Source of the DNA: Prochlorococcus sp. AG-436-C14 | GTDB taxonomy: Bacteria; Cyanobacteriota; Cyanobacteriia; PCC-6307; Cyanobiaceae | Assembly (NCBI GenBank): GCA_003209755.1 | Contig: QCPD01000011.1 | Location: forward strand, 1 to 63,649 | DNA: 63,649 bases | Direction: 5' to 3' | Shown here: piece after piece, positions 8,844 to 16,549 of the stretch | Numbering within the stretch: the stretch's first letter is position 1 | How the letters are laid out: every line of letters begins with the position of its first letter | Translations under genes and position numbers: made by a program | Notes under the pieces: generated by a model | Databases searched by the model: none | The model's input: the letters and a program-made list of their open reading frames with translations, nothing else | What the model was told of the DNA's origin: nothing

Positions 8844-8872
8844 TATCTACTCCTGTCTGCACCTTTTGTCAC
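8844..8872 (-). promoter_or_regulatory. Promoter of small RNA A1
   Basis: Minus strand: GTGACA (8872-8867), a 17-base spacer, then TAGATA (8849-8844), six bases before the RNA stem. The copy at 20122-20150 has GTGACA, 17 bases, TAGAAA, so both boxes and spacing are kept. Confidence 0.6.
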
Positions 8873-8937
8873 TACTAAAAAGACAAACAGATGAGATCTT
8901 GCAGAATAGATAAAAGTAAAAGGTTGAAAAATAAAAA

Positions 8938-9015
8938 GTGGCGACCTTTGACGAGTTCTATCAATCATTAGATCTTGAATCAAATAAACTCTCTGAGTGG
9001 ATTGAAGAAAAATAG
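8938..9015 (+). CDS. Very short ORF resembling the start of a helicase/restriction protein
   Basis: A 25-residue ORF from GTG: MATFDEFYQSLDLESNKLSEW and so on, stopping six bases before the next gene. The opening MATFxxFYxSLD recalls the N-terminus of large predicted helicases of restriction systems. It may be a leftover fragment or a short leader peptide of the following gene. Confidence 0.25.
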   Translation: MATFDEFYQSLDLESNKLSEWIEEK

Positions 9016-9021
9016 AAGATT

Positions 9022-9384
9022 ATGGATGAAACTTGGTTAAAACAACTCAATCAAAGAAATCTTGAGTTGGAAGGAGAAGATAGTTCGAAATGGGATTGTG
9101 CAACCGTCTCTGTTTCGTCTTCAGTTTTAAACAAATTAAGTCAGGTAGAACAAGGGAAATTTGAGATTACTGAATTTAAAAGAGCAACGAATGAAATTGA
9201 GCATTGGGCAAGAGTAGAAGAAATATGCGATTTCTTTGGAGTTGATGATCCCGATCTGGCAGGAGATGTCTATGTCAGAAAGTTCAAAAACTTAACTGTA
9301 GATGAGGAGAGTAGATGGATGGATTTAAAAGATATCAATGACGAGATGCCTGAGGGTTTTGGCGTAAAAATCCATCGGAGTTAA
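9022..9384 (+). CDS. Hypothetical protein
   Basis: A 120-residue soluble, acidic protein with no signal peptide or helix. Segments such as HWARVEEICDFFGVDDPDLAG read like a folded protein. The ATG at 9022 follows the 25-residue ORF by six bases. No family recognised. Confidence 0.6.
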   Translation: MDETWLKQLNQRNLELEGEDSSKWDCATVSVSSSVLNKLSQVEQGKFEITEFKRATNEIEHWARVEEICDFFGVDDPDLAGDVYVRKFKNLTVDEESRWMDLKDINDEMPEGFGVKIHRS

Positions 9385-9471
9385 GGAAAGGCAAATAATT
9401 GTTTGCTTCCTTGCAAATGGAAATATTTGCTAATGCAACGCTTCCACGACTGAATACTTGAGTTTCAGACG

Positions 9472-9572
9472 AGTTTCACAGAGGATTTCAACATTATCAA
9501 ATGCTATGATTTCTTCAGTTTTAATAGGGGATTCTGAACTTAGTATTTTTAGAGGTTCTATAGAGTGGAAAT
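9472..9572 (-). repeat. ~100-bp dispersed repeat, copy 1
   Basis: The block beginning TTTCACAGAGGATTTCAAC recurs at 12220-12321 with few changes. The two copies bracket the TPR-methyltransferase gene as direct repeats. Both end in the phrase GAGTGGRAAT that also occurs at 697, 2922, 4899 and, altered, 15455. The remaining gap 9385-9765 has only the hairpin at 9711-9733 beside a TCTCTACAAAATCAAA block. Confidence 0.65.
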
Positions 9573-9710
9573 AATGGATAAGTCTACTTCTAAGTGATAG
9601 GTTGATTCTTGGTGTTTCACAGGGCATTTACTCGCCAAGCAATGGTTTTGATGACAAGGGGTTTGAGGAGTGCGTTTCATAAAACCTTTTTCCTGTCTCT
9701 ACAAAAAAGT

Positions 9711-9733
9711 GTAGTGAATTGTCTTTTCTCTAC
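9711..9733 (-). terminator. GTAG/CTAC hairpin 3' of the TPR-methyltransferase gene
   Basis: A member of the repeated hairpin group also seen at 860-881, 4991-5012 and 12455-12475; it lies 33 bases beyond the stop codon in the minus direction. Confidence 0.35.
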
Positions 9734-9765
9734 AAAATCAAAATATTTTTAAGGTTATTAAGTAG

Positions 9766-12054
9766 TCAAATTTTTGTTTTACAAACCCAGAACTGATACA
9801 TACCTGCGAAGGTATTGGGATGTTTTTTTTCAAACTTTTCCCAGTTTTGTAAGTTTGTTTGCTTCCTATCTTCTGGGAAATATTGCTCATAGACAGCTTT
9901 AACTGGTTTTGGAAGCATGAATCCAAGAAATTCTAATTCATTAGATTTGAGAGTTTCTTGTAGTTCGTTAATTGTAAATCTATGTTCTTGTGTATGAAAA
10001 CAAAGATCACGGCAGGAAGAGAGTGTAAAAAAATCAGGACTATCTGTTAGAAAGTTTAATGATGGTGTTTCACCTGACAAGATAGTTTTTCTAAAATCAC
10101 GAATATCATTTTCGTTTGGTTGAAGTTTTTTGTTGGCAATATAATTTCTGGCTTTAAGAATATCTTTTCTTGCTAGGTAGCTATATAAACCTAGTTTAAG
10201 AAAACCATTATTTTTTAATACACCTACTAATGCTTTCAATCCTTGTGATGGATTATTCATATGGTGTAAAACACCTCCACATTCAATAACATCAAATTGT
10301 TCATTTAGTAAACTAACTTCTAATATATCCATCTCAATCAGTTCAACATTATCAATCCCAAGTTCATCGATTTTCCTTTGAGAATAAGCAAGACTAGATA
10401 AACTTAAATCTATAGCAGTTATTTGAGCATTCTTATACATTTGTGTCTGTAAGATTTGATTACCTGTTCCACATCCAGCAACCAGAACTTGTAATTGATC
10501 ATCTCCTAAATTTTGACTTATATAATTAGGGTTGATTTCTTTATTAATTCTTTGCACAATAGATTTTTTCTGACTTTCTGAATGATTTCCATATCTCCAT
10601 CTAGGATAGGGATTTTCTTCATATTGAGATTTTACTTTTTGAGAAATATCATCATTAATTGACCCTAGTCTTTTTATATTTTGTGATAATTTAATTTCTT
10701 TTATAGGTTCTATTATTTGTAATTCTATGAGTTCTTTGAAACTTTGATTAGAAGAATTAAAAGACTTTAAAGATGGTATCTGATCAAGAAGTTTATATAG
10801 TGGGAAATAACAAGACAAAATTGAAATTCTTATTTCATTTATTCCTCCATTTCTACATTTCTTAATAATGCTATCAACAGTTATATTTTCTTCTTGAGTC
10901 AATGAATAAACATATTCATTCAAGAAGCATTGTTCTCCTAATGCAATAATAAATTGTAATTCCGAGTGATTAATAGTCTCTATATCTTGAGAGATACGAT
11001 AGGATATATTGCTTCTTACTTTGGTTAGCAATTTCTCCAATTTAGCATCACAAAATGTAATCTTTTTAAGAGCATTAATTATTACTTGATCTTTGATAAG
11101 TAATCCTATTTTTGAAAAGTCAGAAACAATCTTTTCTAGATTAATAATTATGTCATTGCTATATATAAAGTGAAATGCTCTTATTAATTCTTTATGAGGA
11201 ACGTCATTTCTTTCTAGTAGAAGATTTAATATTTTTTTTAATTTTGATTCATTTAATATAGATGGATTTGTATCTTGTAAAAATCTAATTATAGATGGAT
11301 AAATATTAGAAAATTCTGGATTAATTTCGATTGATTTTAAATAAGAGTCAAATGCGTCTTGTGATTGTCCGAGATCTTTCAATATAATTCCTAGATTGGA
11401 ATGCGCATCTGCGTAATTTGGATTGAGTTCAATTGCTTTTCGAAGTGATAATTCTGCTTCATTTAATCTGCCAAGATCTTTCAATATAATTCCCAGATTG
11501 TAATGCGCCTCTCCGAAATCAGGTTTAATTTGAATTGCTTTTCGAAGTGATAATTCTGCTTCATTTAATTTGCCAAGATCACTCAATATGTTTCCCAGAT
11601 TGGAATGTGCCTCTACGAAATCAGGATTGAGTTCAATTGCTTTGCGATATGACAATTCTGCATATTTTAATTTGCCAAGATCACTCAATATATTTCCCAG
11701 ATTGGAATGTGCCTCTGCGAAATCAGGATTGAGTTCAATTGCTTTGCGATATGACAATTCTGCATCTTTTAAGTTACCAATATCTTTTAATATGACTCCA
11801 TAATTAGAAAAAATCCTGTGATCATTAAAACCTTGATCAATAAACAATTGATAATATTTTACCGCTTCTGGAATATTTCCTTGTGAATGAAACTTAAATG
11901 CTTGATTAATTATTTGTTCTTTAGAATATTTAGAAGAAGTATTAGTATTAATAGTAATATTTCCTTGATTTTCTTTTAAAGGAAATGGAACTGGGAATGT
12001 AGTTACTTCATAGACTTTTTTCTTCTCTAGATCTTTCTCACTAGATTGCTCCAT
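9766..12054 (-). CDS. TPR-repeat protein with C-terminal methyltransferase domain
   Basis: A 762-residue protein. It opens with the family leader (TTFPVPF, NITINTNTSSKYSKEQII), then about six TPR units to residue 255. A helical middle part (255-480) lacks clear motifs. From about residue 500 there is a class I SAM methyltransferase: the YEENPYPRW lead-in, motif I VLVAGCGTGNQ, the acidic end ITAIDLS, then EMDILE and ECGGVLHHMNNP. The tail (NLQNWEKFEKKHP...) is present twice more in the window as decayed remnants. The substrate is unknown. Direct ~100-bp repeats flank the gene. Confidence 0.85.
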   Translation of the reverse strand: MEQSSEKDLEKKKVYEVTTFPVPFPLKENQGNITINTNTSSKYSKEQIINQAFKFHSQGNIPEAVKYYQLFIDQGFNDHRIFSNYGVILKDIGNLKDAELSYRKAIELNPDFAEAHSNLGNILSDLGKLKYAELSYRKAIELNPDFVEAHSNLGNILSDLGKLNEAELSLRKAIQIKPDFGEAHYNLGIILKDLGRLNEAELSLRKAIELNPNYADAHSNLGIILKDLGQSQDAFDSYLKSIEINPEFSNIYPSIIRFLQDTNPSILNESKLKKILNLLLERNDVPHKELIRAFHFIYSNDIIINLEKIVSDFSKIGLLIKDQVIINALKKITFCDAKLEKLLTKVRSNISYRISQDIETINHSELQFIIALGEQCFLNEYVYSLTQEENITVDSIIKKCRNGGINEIRISILSCYFPLYKLLDQIPSLKSFNSSNQSFKELIELQIIEPIKEIKLSQNIKRLGSINDDISQKVKSQYEENPYPRWRYGNHSESQKKSIVQRINKEINPNYISQNLGDDQLQVLVAGCGTGNQILQTQMYKNAQITAIDLSLSSLAYSQRKIDELGIDNVELIEMDILEVSLLNEQFDVIECGGVLHHMNNPSQGLKALVGVLKNNGFLKLGLYSYLARKDILKARNYIANKKLQPNENDIRDFRKTILSGETPSLNFLTDSPDFFTLSSCRDLCFHTQEHRFTINELQETLKSNELEFLGFMLPKPVKAVYEQYFPEDRKQTNLQNWEKFEKKHPNTFAGMYQFWVCKTKI

Positions 12055-12219
12055 TTATACTTTTCTATTTTTTGATACCATTCATTTTACTACTAATGTG
12101 CCAATCATTCTTGTTTCATTTTCAGGGCCATAAATTAGCAGTTTCTTTGAATAATTGCTTAAGATATATCAAGTTTATGTCGTCTTTGAGAAGTTTTTAA
12201 TTCATTATCGTCTCTCATT

Positions 12220-12321
12220 AGTTTCACACAGGAGTTCAACATTATCAAATGCTATGATTTCTTCATTTTTAATAGCTGATCCTGAACTTAGTATTTTTAG
12301 AGGTTCAATTGAGTGGGAATA
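12220..12321 (-). repeat. ~100-bp dispersed repeat, copy 2
   Basis: Direct repeat of 9472-9572, on the other side of the TPR-methyltransferase gene. A GTAGAAAACG/TTTTCTCTAC hairpin follows at 12455-12475. Nothing else is visible in 12055-12601. Confidence 0.65.
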
Positions 12322-12601
12322 GTTTAGGGCAGTAAAAACCAGTTCAAAACTCAAAAATCCTTTTTTAGACTGCTTCCATACGAAGTAATAAATGGCGGAA
12401 TGACAAGGATCTTTCGTACCTACTTCCACATGTCACCGTCTCCATCCAGAAACCGTAGAAAACGTTTTTCTCTACATCTACTATTTTTAGTCAAATTTTA
12501 AGGATCTGAAATTTGAAAATCAATAGACGATTTCTTTATGAATAGGTAGTTAAGAAAAGTTAGGATGCTTGTTTAGATGTAGCGATAGTGAATTTCTTAT
12601 A

Positions 12602-13228
12602 ATGAAAAAGAGCAAAGTTGCTATTACTGCCTTCTTTTTGTTTTTAATCCAATTAGGAGAACTAATATTACCCTTATCTCAATCTATGTTTGCAAAAAAT
12701 ATAGTAGTAATTACAAAAAAAGAAAGAATTACTCGATCCGCTAATTCATATGTAAAAGAAGGAATAAAAAAAGGCAAATATGGTAATTATAGAGAGGCAA
12801 TTATTGCTTTTAGTGAGGCAATATTAATTGATAAATTTCATTCAATTGCTTTTTATAATAGGGGGTTTGCCAGGATGAATTTGAATGATTATAAAGGTGC
12901 AATTTCTGATTATGATAAGGCAATAGAGATTAATCCTAAGTATGCACTTGCATACTTTAATCGTGGCGTTGCAAAATTTTATTTAGATGATTTTAATGGA
13001 GCAATTTCTGATTACACTAAATCAATAGAAAATAATGTTAATGATGCTGAGGGATATCTAAATAGGGGTTTAATTTATTATGAGATTGGAAATGATAAAT
13101 TTGCTTGTGAGGATTTAAAAAAAGCAGCATCTCTAGGCAATCAATTTGCTTCAAATTGGTTACATAGTAAGAAAGGTAAGTGGTGTAGAGACTCAATCTC
13201 AGATGTGAATACTGTATTGCTTTTTTAA
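12602..13228 (+). CDS. Exported TPR-repeat protein
   Basis: A 208-residue protein. Starting at the ATG at 12602 gives a typical signal peptide (MKKSKVAITAFFLFLIQLGE); an in-frame ATG at 12569 would bury it behind 11 residues. Three TPR units follow (AIIAFSEAILIDKF, AISDYDKAIEINPKYA, AISDYTKSIENN), then a short CEDLKKAASLG unit. It probably acts as a protein-interaction scaffold outside the inner membrane. It is unrelated in leader to the TPR-enzyme family and convergent with the FKBP gene. Confidence 0.75.
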   Translation: MKKSKVAITAFFLFLIQLGELILPLSQSMFAKNIVVITKKERITRSANSYVKEGIKKGKYGNYREAIIAFSEAILIDKFHSIAFYNRGFARMNLNDYKGAISDYDKAIEINPKYALAYFNRGVAKFYLDDFNGAISDYTKSIENNVNDAEGYLNRGLIYYEIGNDKFACEDLKKAASLGNQFASNWLHSKKGKWCRDSISDVNTVLLF

Positions 13229-13318
13229 TTATTATATTGTTTCTCAATTTATTCATATCTCCAGAGTGTATTTAATAGATTTATAAATTCTGGAGATTTA
13301 GATAAAAAGTGCTAATTA

Positions 13319-14038
13319 TTAATTTACTTTTAATAAGTGAACTAAAAAAACTAATGTTGAATTAGGTGGAATCTTTTCACCTTTGTTTTGACTACCATAT
13401 GCAAGTTCAGGTGGAATAATTAATTTCCTGATCCCTCCTTCTTTCATATTTTTGACTCCTTTATCCCAACCTTTTATAACTTTACCCTCACCAATAGTGA
13501 ATGGAAAAAAAGATGATCTTCCATAACTAGTATCAAATTCTATGCCGTTTAGATTTTCACCAATGTACTCAACAAAAACATAATCACTCTCAGAGGCAGT
13601 AAGACCCTTACCAATAACCAAGTCACATACAAAGAAACCAGGAGATAATTCTTTTTTTGTTTCTGTACACTTTGATTTCTTTTCAGATGAGATATTTAAT
13701 AGTTTATTTTTCATCTCTTTTCTCTCAATAGGTGATAACTCTCCCCTTTCTTTTTCATATAATAATTTCACTATTTGTTTTTTTACTTCTTTCATACAAT
13801 AGTTATAAACAATGTCGTAATTTTTTAGGTAATCAGGATCATTAAAAGGTATATGGGAACTAGCGTGGTTTTCGCAAAAAGCAATTTGTTCTGAAATAGA
13901 ATAACTTTTTACTGGGTATTTATTGATAATATTTATTGGAATCAAACCTAACATGATTAAACACATTTTAGATTTCCATCTTGAATGTATAGTAATATTT
14001 TTTTTTGAGAAAAAACTAATATTTTTTAATAAATTCAT
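13319..14038 (-). CDS. FKBP-type peptidyl-prolyl cis-trans isomerase
   Basis: A 239-residue protein. The N-terminus has a hydrophobic stretch (MCLIMLGLIPINII) that may be a membrane anchor or poor signal. A charged helical middle follows. The C-terminal ~100 residues are an FKBP domain: VFVEYIGENLNGIEFDTSYGR, FTIGEGKVIKGWDKGVKNMKEGG, IIPPELAYGS and TLVFLVHLLKV. It catalyses proline isomerisation, here probably in the periplasm or thylakoid lumen. The long, lysine-rich spacer is unusual for the family. Confidence 0.85.
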   Translation of the reverse strand: MNLLKNISFFSKKNITIHSRWKSKMCLIMLGLIPINIINKYPVKSYSISEQIAFCENHASSHIPFNDPDYLKNYDIVYNYCMKEVKKQIVKLLYEKERGELSPIERKEMKNKLLNISSEKKSKCTETKKELSPGFFVCDLVIGKGLTASESDYVFVEYIGENLNGIEFDTSYGRSSFFPFTIGEGKVIKGWDKGVKNMKEGGIRKLIIPPELAYGSQNKGEKIPPNSTLVFLVHLLKVN

Positions 14039-14099
14039 ATCGAAAATTATCCTCTTAAAAACAATTATAATATAATAGAGATTTATTTGAAATTTAATT

Positions 14100-14560
14100 A
14101 CCCTTTTAAATATAGATTCAATCTACGCTTGGAAAAACGAAATGTTAACTTAATAATGGTTTAGTGATTTGGTTTTAAATAATCAAGATATAGCTTACAA
14201 AGCTTTGTGAGATGTTCACCTTGATGAATTAGACGTTGATGAAAAGGACAAGTCAAAAGTGTTACGCATGGCTTATCAACATGTAGGTTAAGTTTTCACA
14301 CCTCAGACAAGCTGCACTTCTTCTTGACTTCATTAGTTCCAGATTAGTTAAATAACTCCACTTTTCAGAATTCTTAAGTGCTTTAACTGGAGCAACAACT
14401 TATGCTGGTGGACTCATCTTGGTTCTCCTTTTTTGGCTTAGCGACGGGGAATGTACTAATACAAATGTATTTTATTTGTCTGTTAGGTCAAGTTAATTAT
14501 TTTTTTTCATTAAAAAAGGGGGCGAGATTTTGGCCGTTCTCTTTGAGTTCAGCACCTGTT
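14100..14560. other. Gene-free stretch with decayed coding fragments
   Basis: In 14039-14571 I see no intact gene. A stop-bounded fragment at about 14213-14292 reads DVHLDELDVDEKDKSKVLRM and AYQHVG. Another at about 14360 reads FSEFLSALTGATTYAGGLIL, a membrane-like piece. A poor copy of the 7324 terminator lies at 14516-14553. These look like leftovers of deleted genes. Confidence 0.35.
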
Positions 14561-14571
14561 TATCTACCAAA

Positions 14572-14655
14572 AAGAAAAACCCTTTGCCGAATAGTGGCAG
14601 TAAGGGTCTTTTTCTATTGCAGAACTTAGTTTGTTGAGGAGTCGTTCTGCTTTTT
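14572..14655 (-). ncRNA. Small RNA candidate with ACUCCUCAACA loop (copy A3)
   Basis: The minus-strand stem GCAGAAC/GTTCTGC (14644-14650 with 14619-14625) encloses GACTCCTCAACA. A terminator follows (ACCCTT...AAGGGT with an inner TGCC/GGCA stem, 14607-14579) with a T-run. The upstream block (TTATTAGAAAAGAAAAAGC) matches the copy at 8309-8400. No Yfr2-like gene lies beside it. Confidence 0.55.
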
Positions 14656-14726
14656 CTTTTCTAATAAATTTCTAAAAAGTTCAACAACAGAAAAATTTCT
14701 AATTAGCAATTTGCATAACCTACTCT

Positions 14727-15215
14727 CTAGCAATCTGCATTAGCAATACCCATCCCAAGTACAGCACCTAAAGGAATAGACCACGCATAAGCATCTTTTT
14801 TGGAGATTGCAGCAGCAAGTCCACCTCCTAGTAATCCTCCTGTGGTTGCAGTAGTTGAACTACAACTTCCCCCACTGGTTCTATAACTACGAGAAACTAA
14901 AACTTGCTTGTGAGTTGGTCTGTCATCTCTGCGATAAGTATGAGGAAAATAATGAAGGTGATTATGGTGATGACGATATTTGCGACCTGGTGGATTCCAA
15001 CTCAATGAAGAACAAGCAACTTCAACCGTATCTATATAGGAATTTACATATCCTTTAGATGATCTTGTCCCAGCGACATATTCCTCTTTATAGATTTCTT
15101 TGTAGCAAGTTCGTTGAGTTGTATATCCTCTCAGGTGATGATGATGATATCCATCTGCCATTGCTCCTATTGGAGACAGAAGCATTGCAGTTAGGACGAA
15201 TGGGTGGATTCTCAT
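14727..15215 (-). CDS. Exported histidine-rich protein with glycine-zipper-like C-terminus
   Basis: A 162-residue protein. The ATG at 15215 has AAAGG six bases upstream; a GTG three bases earlier is possible. A signal peptide (HPFVLTAMLLSPIGAMADG) is followed by histidine clusters (HHHH near 24, HHHNHLHYF near 84), a serine/cysteine stretch, and GGLLGGGLAAAISKK...GAVLGMGIANADC, a glycine-rich hydrophobic pair like the 17-kDa antigen/glycine-zipper type. It may sit in the outer membrane; the histidines could bind metal (inference). Confidence 0.7.
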   Translation of the reverse strand: MRIHPFVLTAMLLSPIGAMADGYHHHHLRGYTTQRTCYKEIYKEEYVAGTRSSKGYVNSYIDTVEVACSSLSWNPPGRKYRHHHNHLHYFPHTYRRDDRPTHKQVLVSRSYRTSGGSCSSTTATTGGLLGGGLAAAISKKDAYAWSIPLGAVLGMGIANADC

Positions 15216-15292
15216 CACTCACCTTTACTATTTATGTAAAGATAGGATTTTTTTGATCTAATGACCAGCAATTAAGACAGTATTAGAAGTGA

Positions 15293-15324
15293 TTTGGGTA
15301 CATTAAAGTTTGGGTACATTAAAG
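15293..15324. repeat. Perfect 16-bp tandem duplication
   Basis: TTTGGGTACATTAAAG occurs twice in a row upstream of the histidine-rich protein gene. It could be slippage or a doubled regulator site. Confidence 0.6.
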
Positions 15325-15657
15325 CAAGATATTTCTATTCCTGAGGTAATCAGAACCTTCTGTCTGAAATCACTTCCATACGGTTATTCTGTGAGTCAAT
15401 AGCACAAATATCTCTGTTTTTGCTAAGATTTTTACACTATATATAGTAGGAACTATTAAGTGAGGGTGAAGGAAAAGTCTACTTTCCAATGATAACTTTA
15501 TTTGGGCATGCTAATCGGGTTTTTTTGGAAGATTGATTTCGATATAACTACATTTTGAAGGTTATGTTTCCCATAAATTCTTTTTACTATCTCTACAAAA
15601 GAAGAGTGATAGATACTGTTCTTTACAAAATCAAATGATTTTCTGCTCTTTAATTTT

Positions 15658-15745
15658 TCAGATTTTTGTTGTATAAACTTATAATTTATACATACCTGCG
15701 CAGGTATGTAGATGTTTTTTCAAACTTTGCCCAGTTTTGTAAGTT
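15658..15745 (-). pseudogene. Second remnant of a TPR-methyltransferase C-terminus
   Basis: The minus strand reads NLQNWAKFEK, then a frameshift; after it the A-G-M-Y...T-K-I-stop pattern of the intact gene at 9766 can still be followed, with the tryptophan codon changed to a stop. It is preceded on the 3' side by the same TTTACAAAATCAAATGA block as the other copies. Confidence 0.65.
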
Positions 15746-15813
15746 ATTTTTAATTAGAATTCTAAAGGCAGGTTTAATTATAATTTAAATCTTAGAAGCG
15801 ATTATGACTTCGT

Positions 15814-16215
15814 TTAATAGTTATTATATGATTTTTCTTCAACCAACTCTGAATTATACTTCTGGTTAATTTCTTTTTTTATAGAAGCTCTCTTATCATT
15901 TTCTTTGTAAACTGATCTAGCAAGTTGAATAAATTTTTTGTCAAATATTTGATTGCTTTCTTTTACCCTAATATTATCTTCTATTTGCCAAAGGTTCTTG
16001 TTTACTTCTTTGAGATTATTAATTAAATCGATATCAATTTCTAGATTTTTATCTTGAAGTATATTTTTTAATAGTTTTAGCTCTTTATCTACATTTTTTA
16101 GTTTTTTTCCAGTCATATATTTTTGTTTGATTTCTAGAATCGTGATTTTATCGATTAGTTCTCCTAGAGAGACTGGAGCGAGGATAGAAGATAAGTGTTT
16201 AACTTTTGAATTCAT
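15814..16215 (-). CDS. DUF6165 family protein
   Basis: A 133-residue protein with VSLGELIDKITILEIKQKYM near residue 16, then a lysine-rich coiled-coil-like region (KLKNVDKELKLLKNIL) and LWQIEDNIRVKESNQIFDKK. This pattern fits the DUF6165 family, which is often found beside TPR-glycosyltransferase genes. Function unknown; its place next to the TPR-enzyme genes suggests a role with them. Confidence 0.7.
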   Translation of the reverse strand: MNSKVKHLSSILAPVSLGELIDKITILEIKQKYMTGKKLKNVDKELKLLKNILQDKNLEIDIDLINNLKEVNKNLWQIEDNIRVKESNQIFDKKFIQLARSVYKENDKRASIKKEINQKYNSELVEEKSYNNY

Positions 16216-16235
16216 ATTTTGCCTCTTTTTTTAAG

Positions 16236-16523
16236 TACGCTTGATACTCTCTCTATAACCTCTTCCTAATTATTTCGCACTTTTTGTCGGCATAATCTCA
16301 TAGATTGATACCAAAATGTTTTTTCCCTTCCAGTCCCCATATTAATTGAGGGTGGTTCTTCAGGAGTATCTAAGTCGATTTACCTATCCCGCCATCTAAA
16401 TGAGCTATGAATGTATAAGAGGTAATAATCAAACCACAGTTTTTAATAATGGAAGCATTTTCAAGAAAATCCCACGTAGTATCGACGTGAGGTTGGCATT
16501 TTACAAATTGAACTTGAATGAGC
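16236..16523 (-). pseudogene. Remnant of the TPR-glycosyltransferase C-terminus
   Basis: About 290 bases align with 3060-3350, the last ~100 codons of the intact glycosyltransferase gene. They include the segments for the WDFLETAAIIENCDLIIT and SIAHLAGG motifs, interrupted by small deletions and stops. It lies between the DUF6165 gene and the next TPR-sulfotransferase. Confidence 0.8.
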
Positions 16524-16549
16524 ATGACTAATATTCATAAGATAGTTAA

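Noticed and set aside
12205-12429. 74-residue minus-strand ORF
   Set aside because: About half of it is the ~100-bp dispersed repeat also found at 9472-9572, where a different frame is open; there is no shared protein.
14402-14629. 75-residue plus-strand ORF
   Set aside because: It runs through a terminator hairpin and the small RNA A3, with no ribosome site or protein-like composition.
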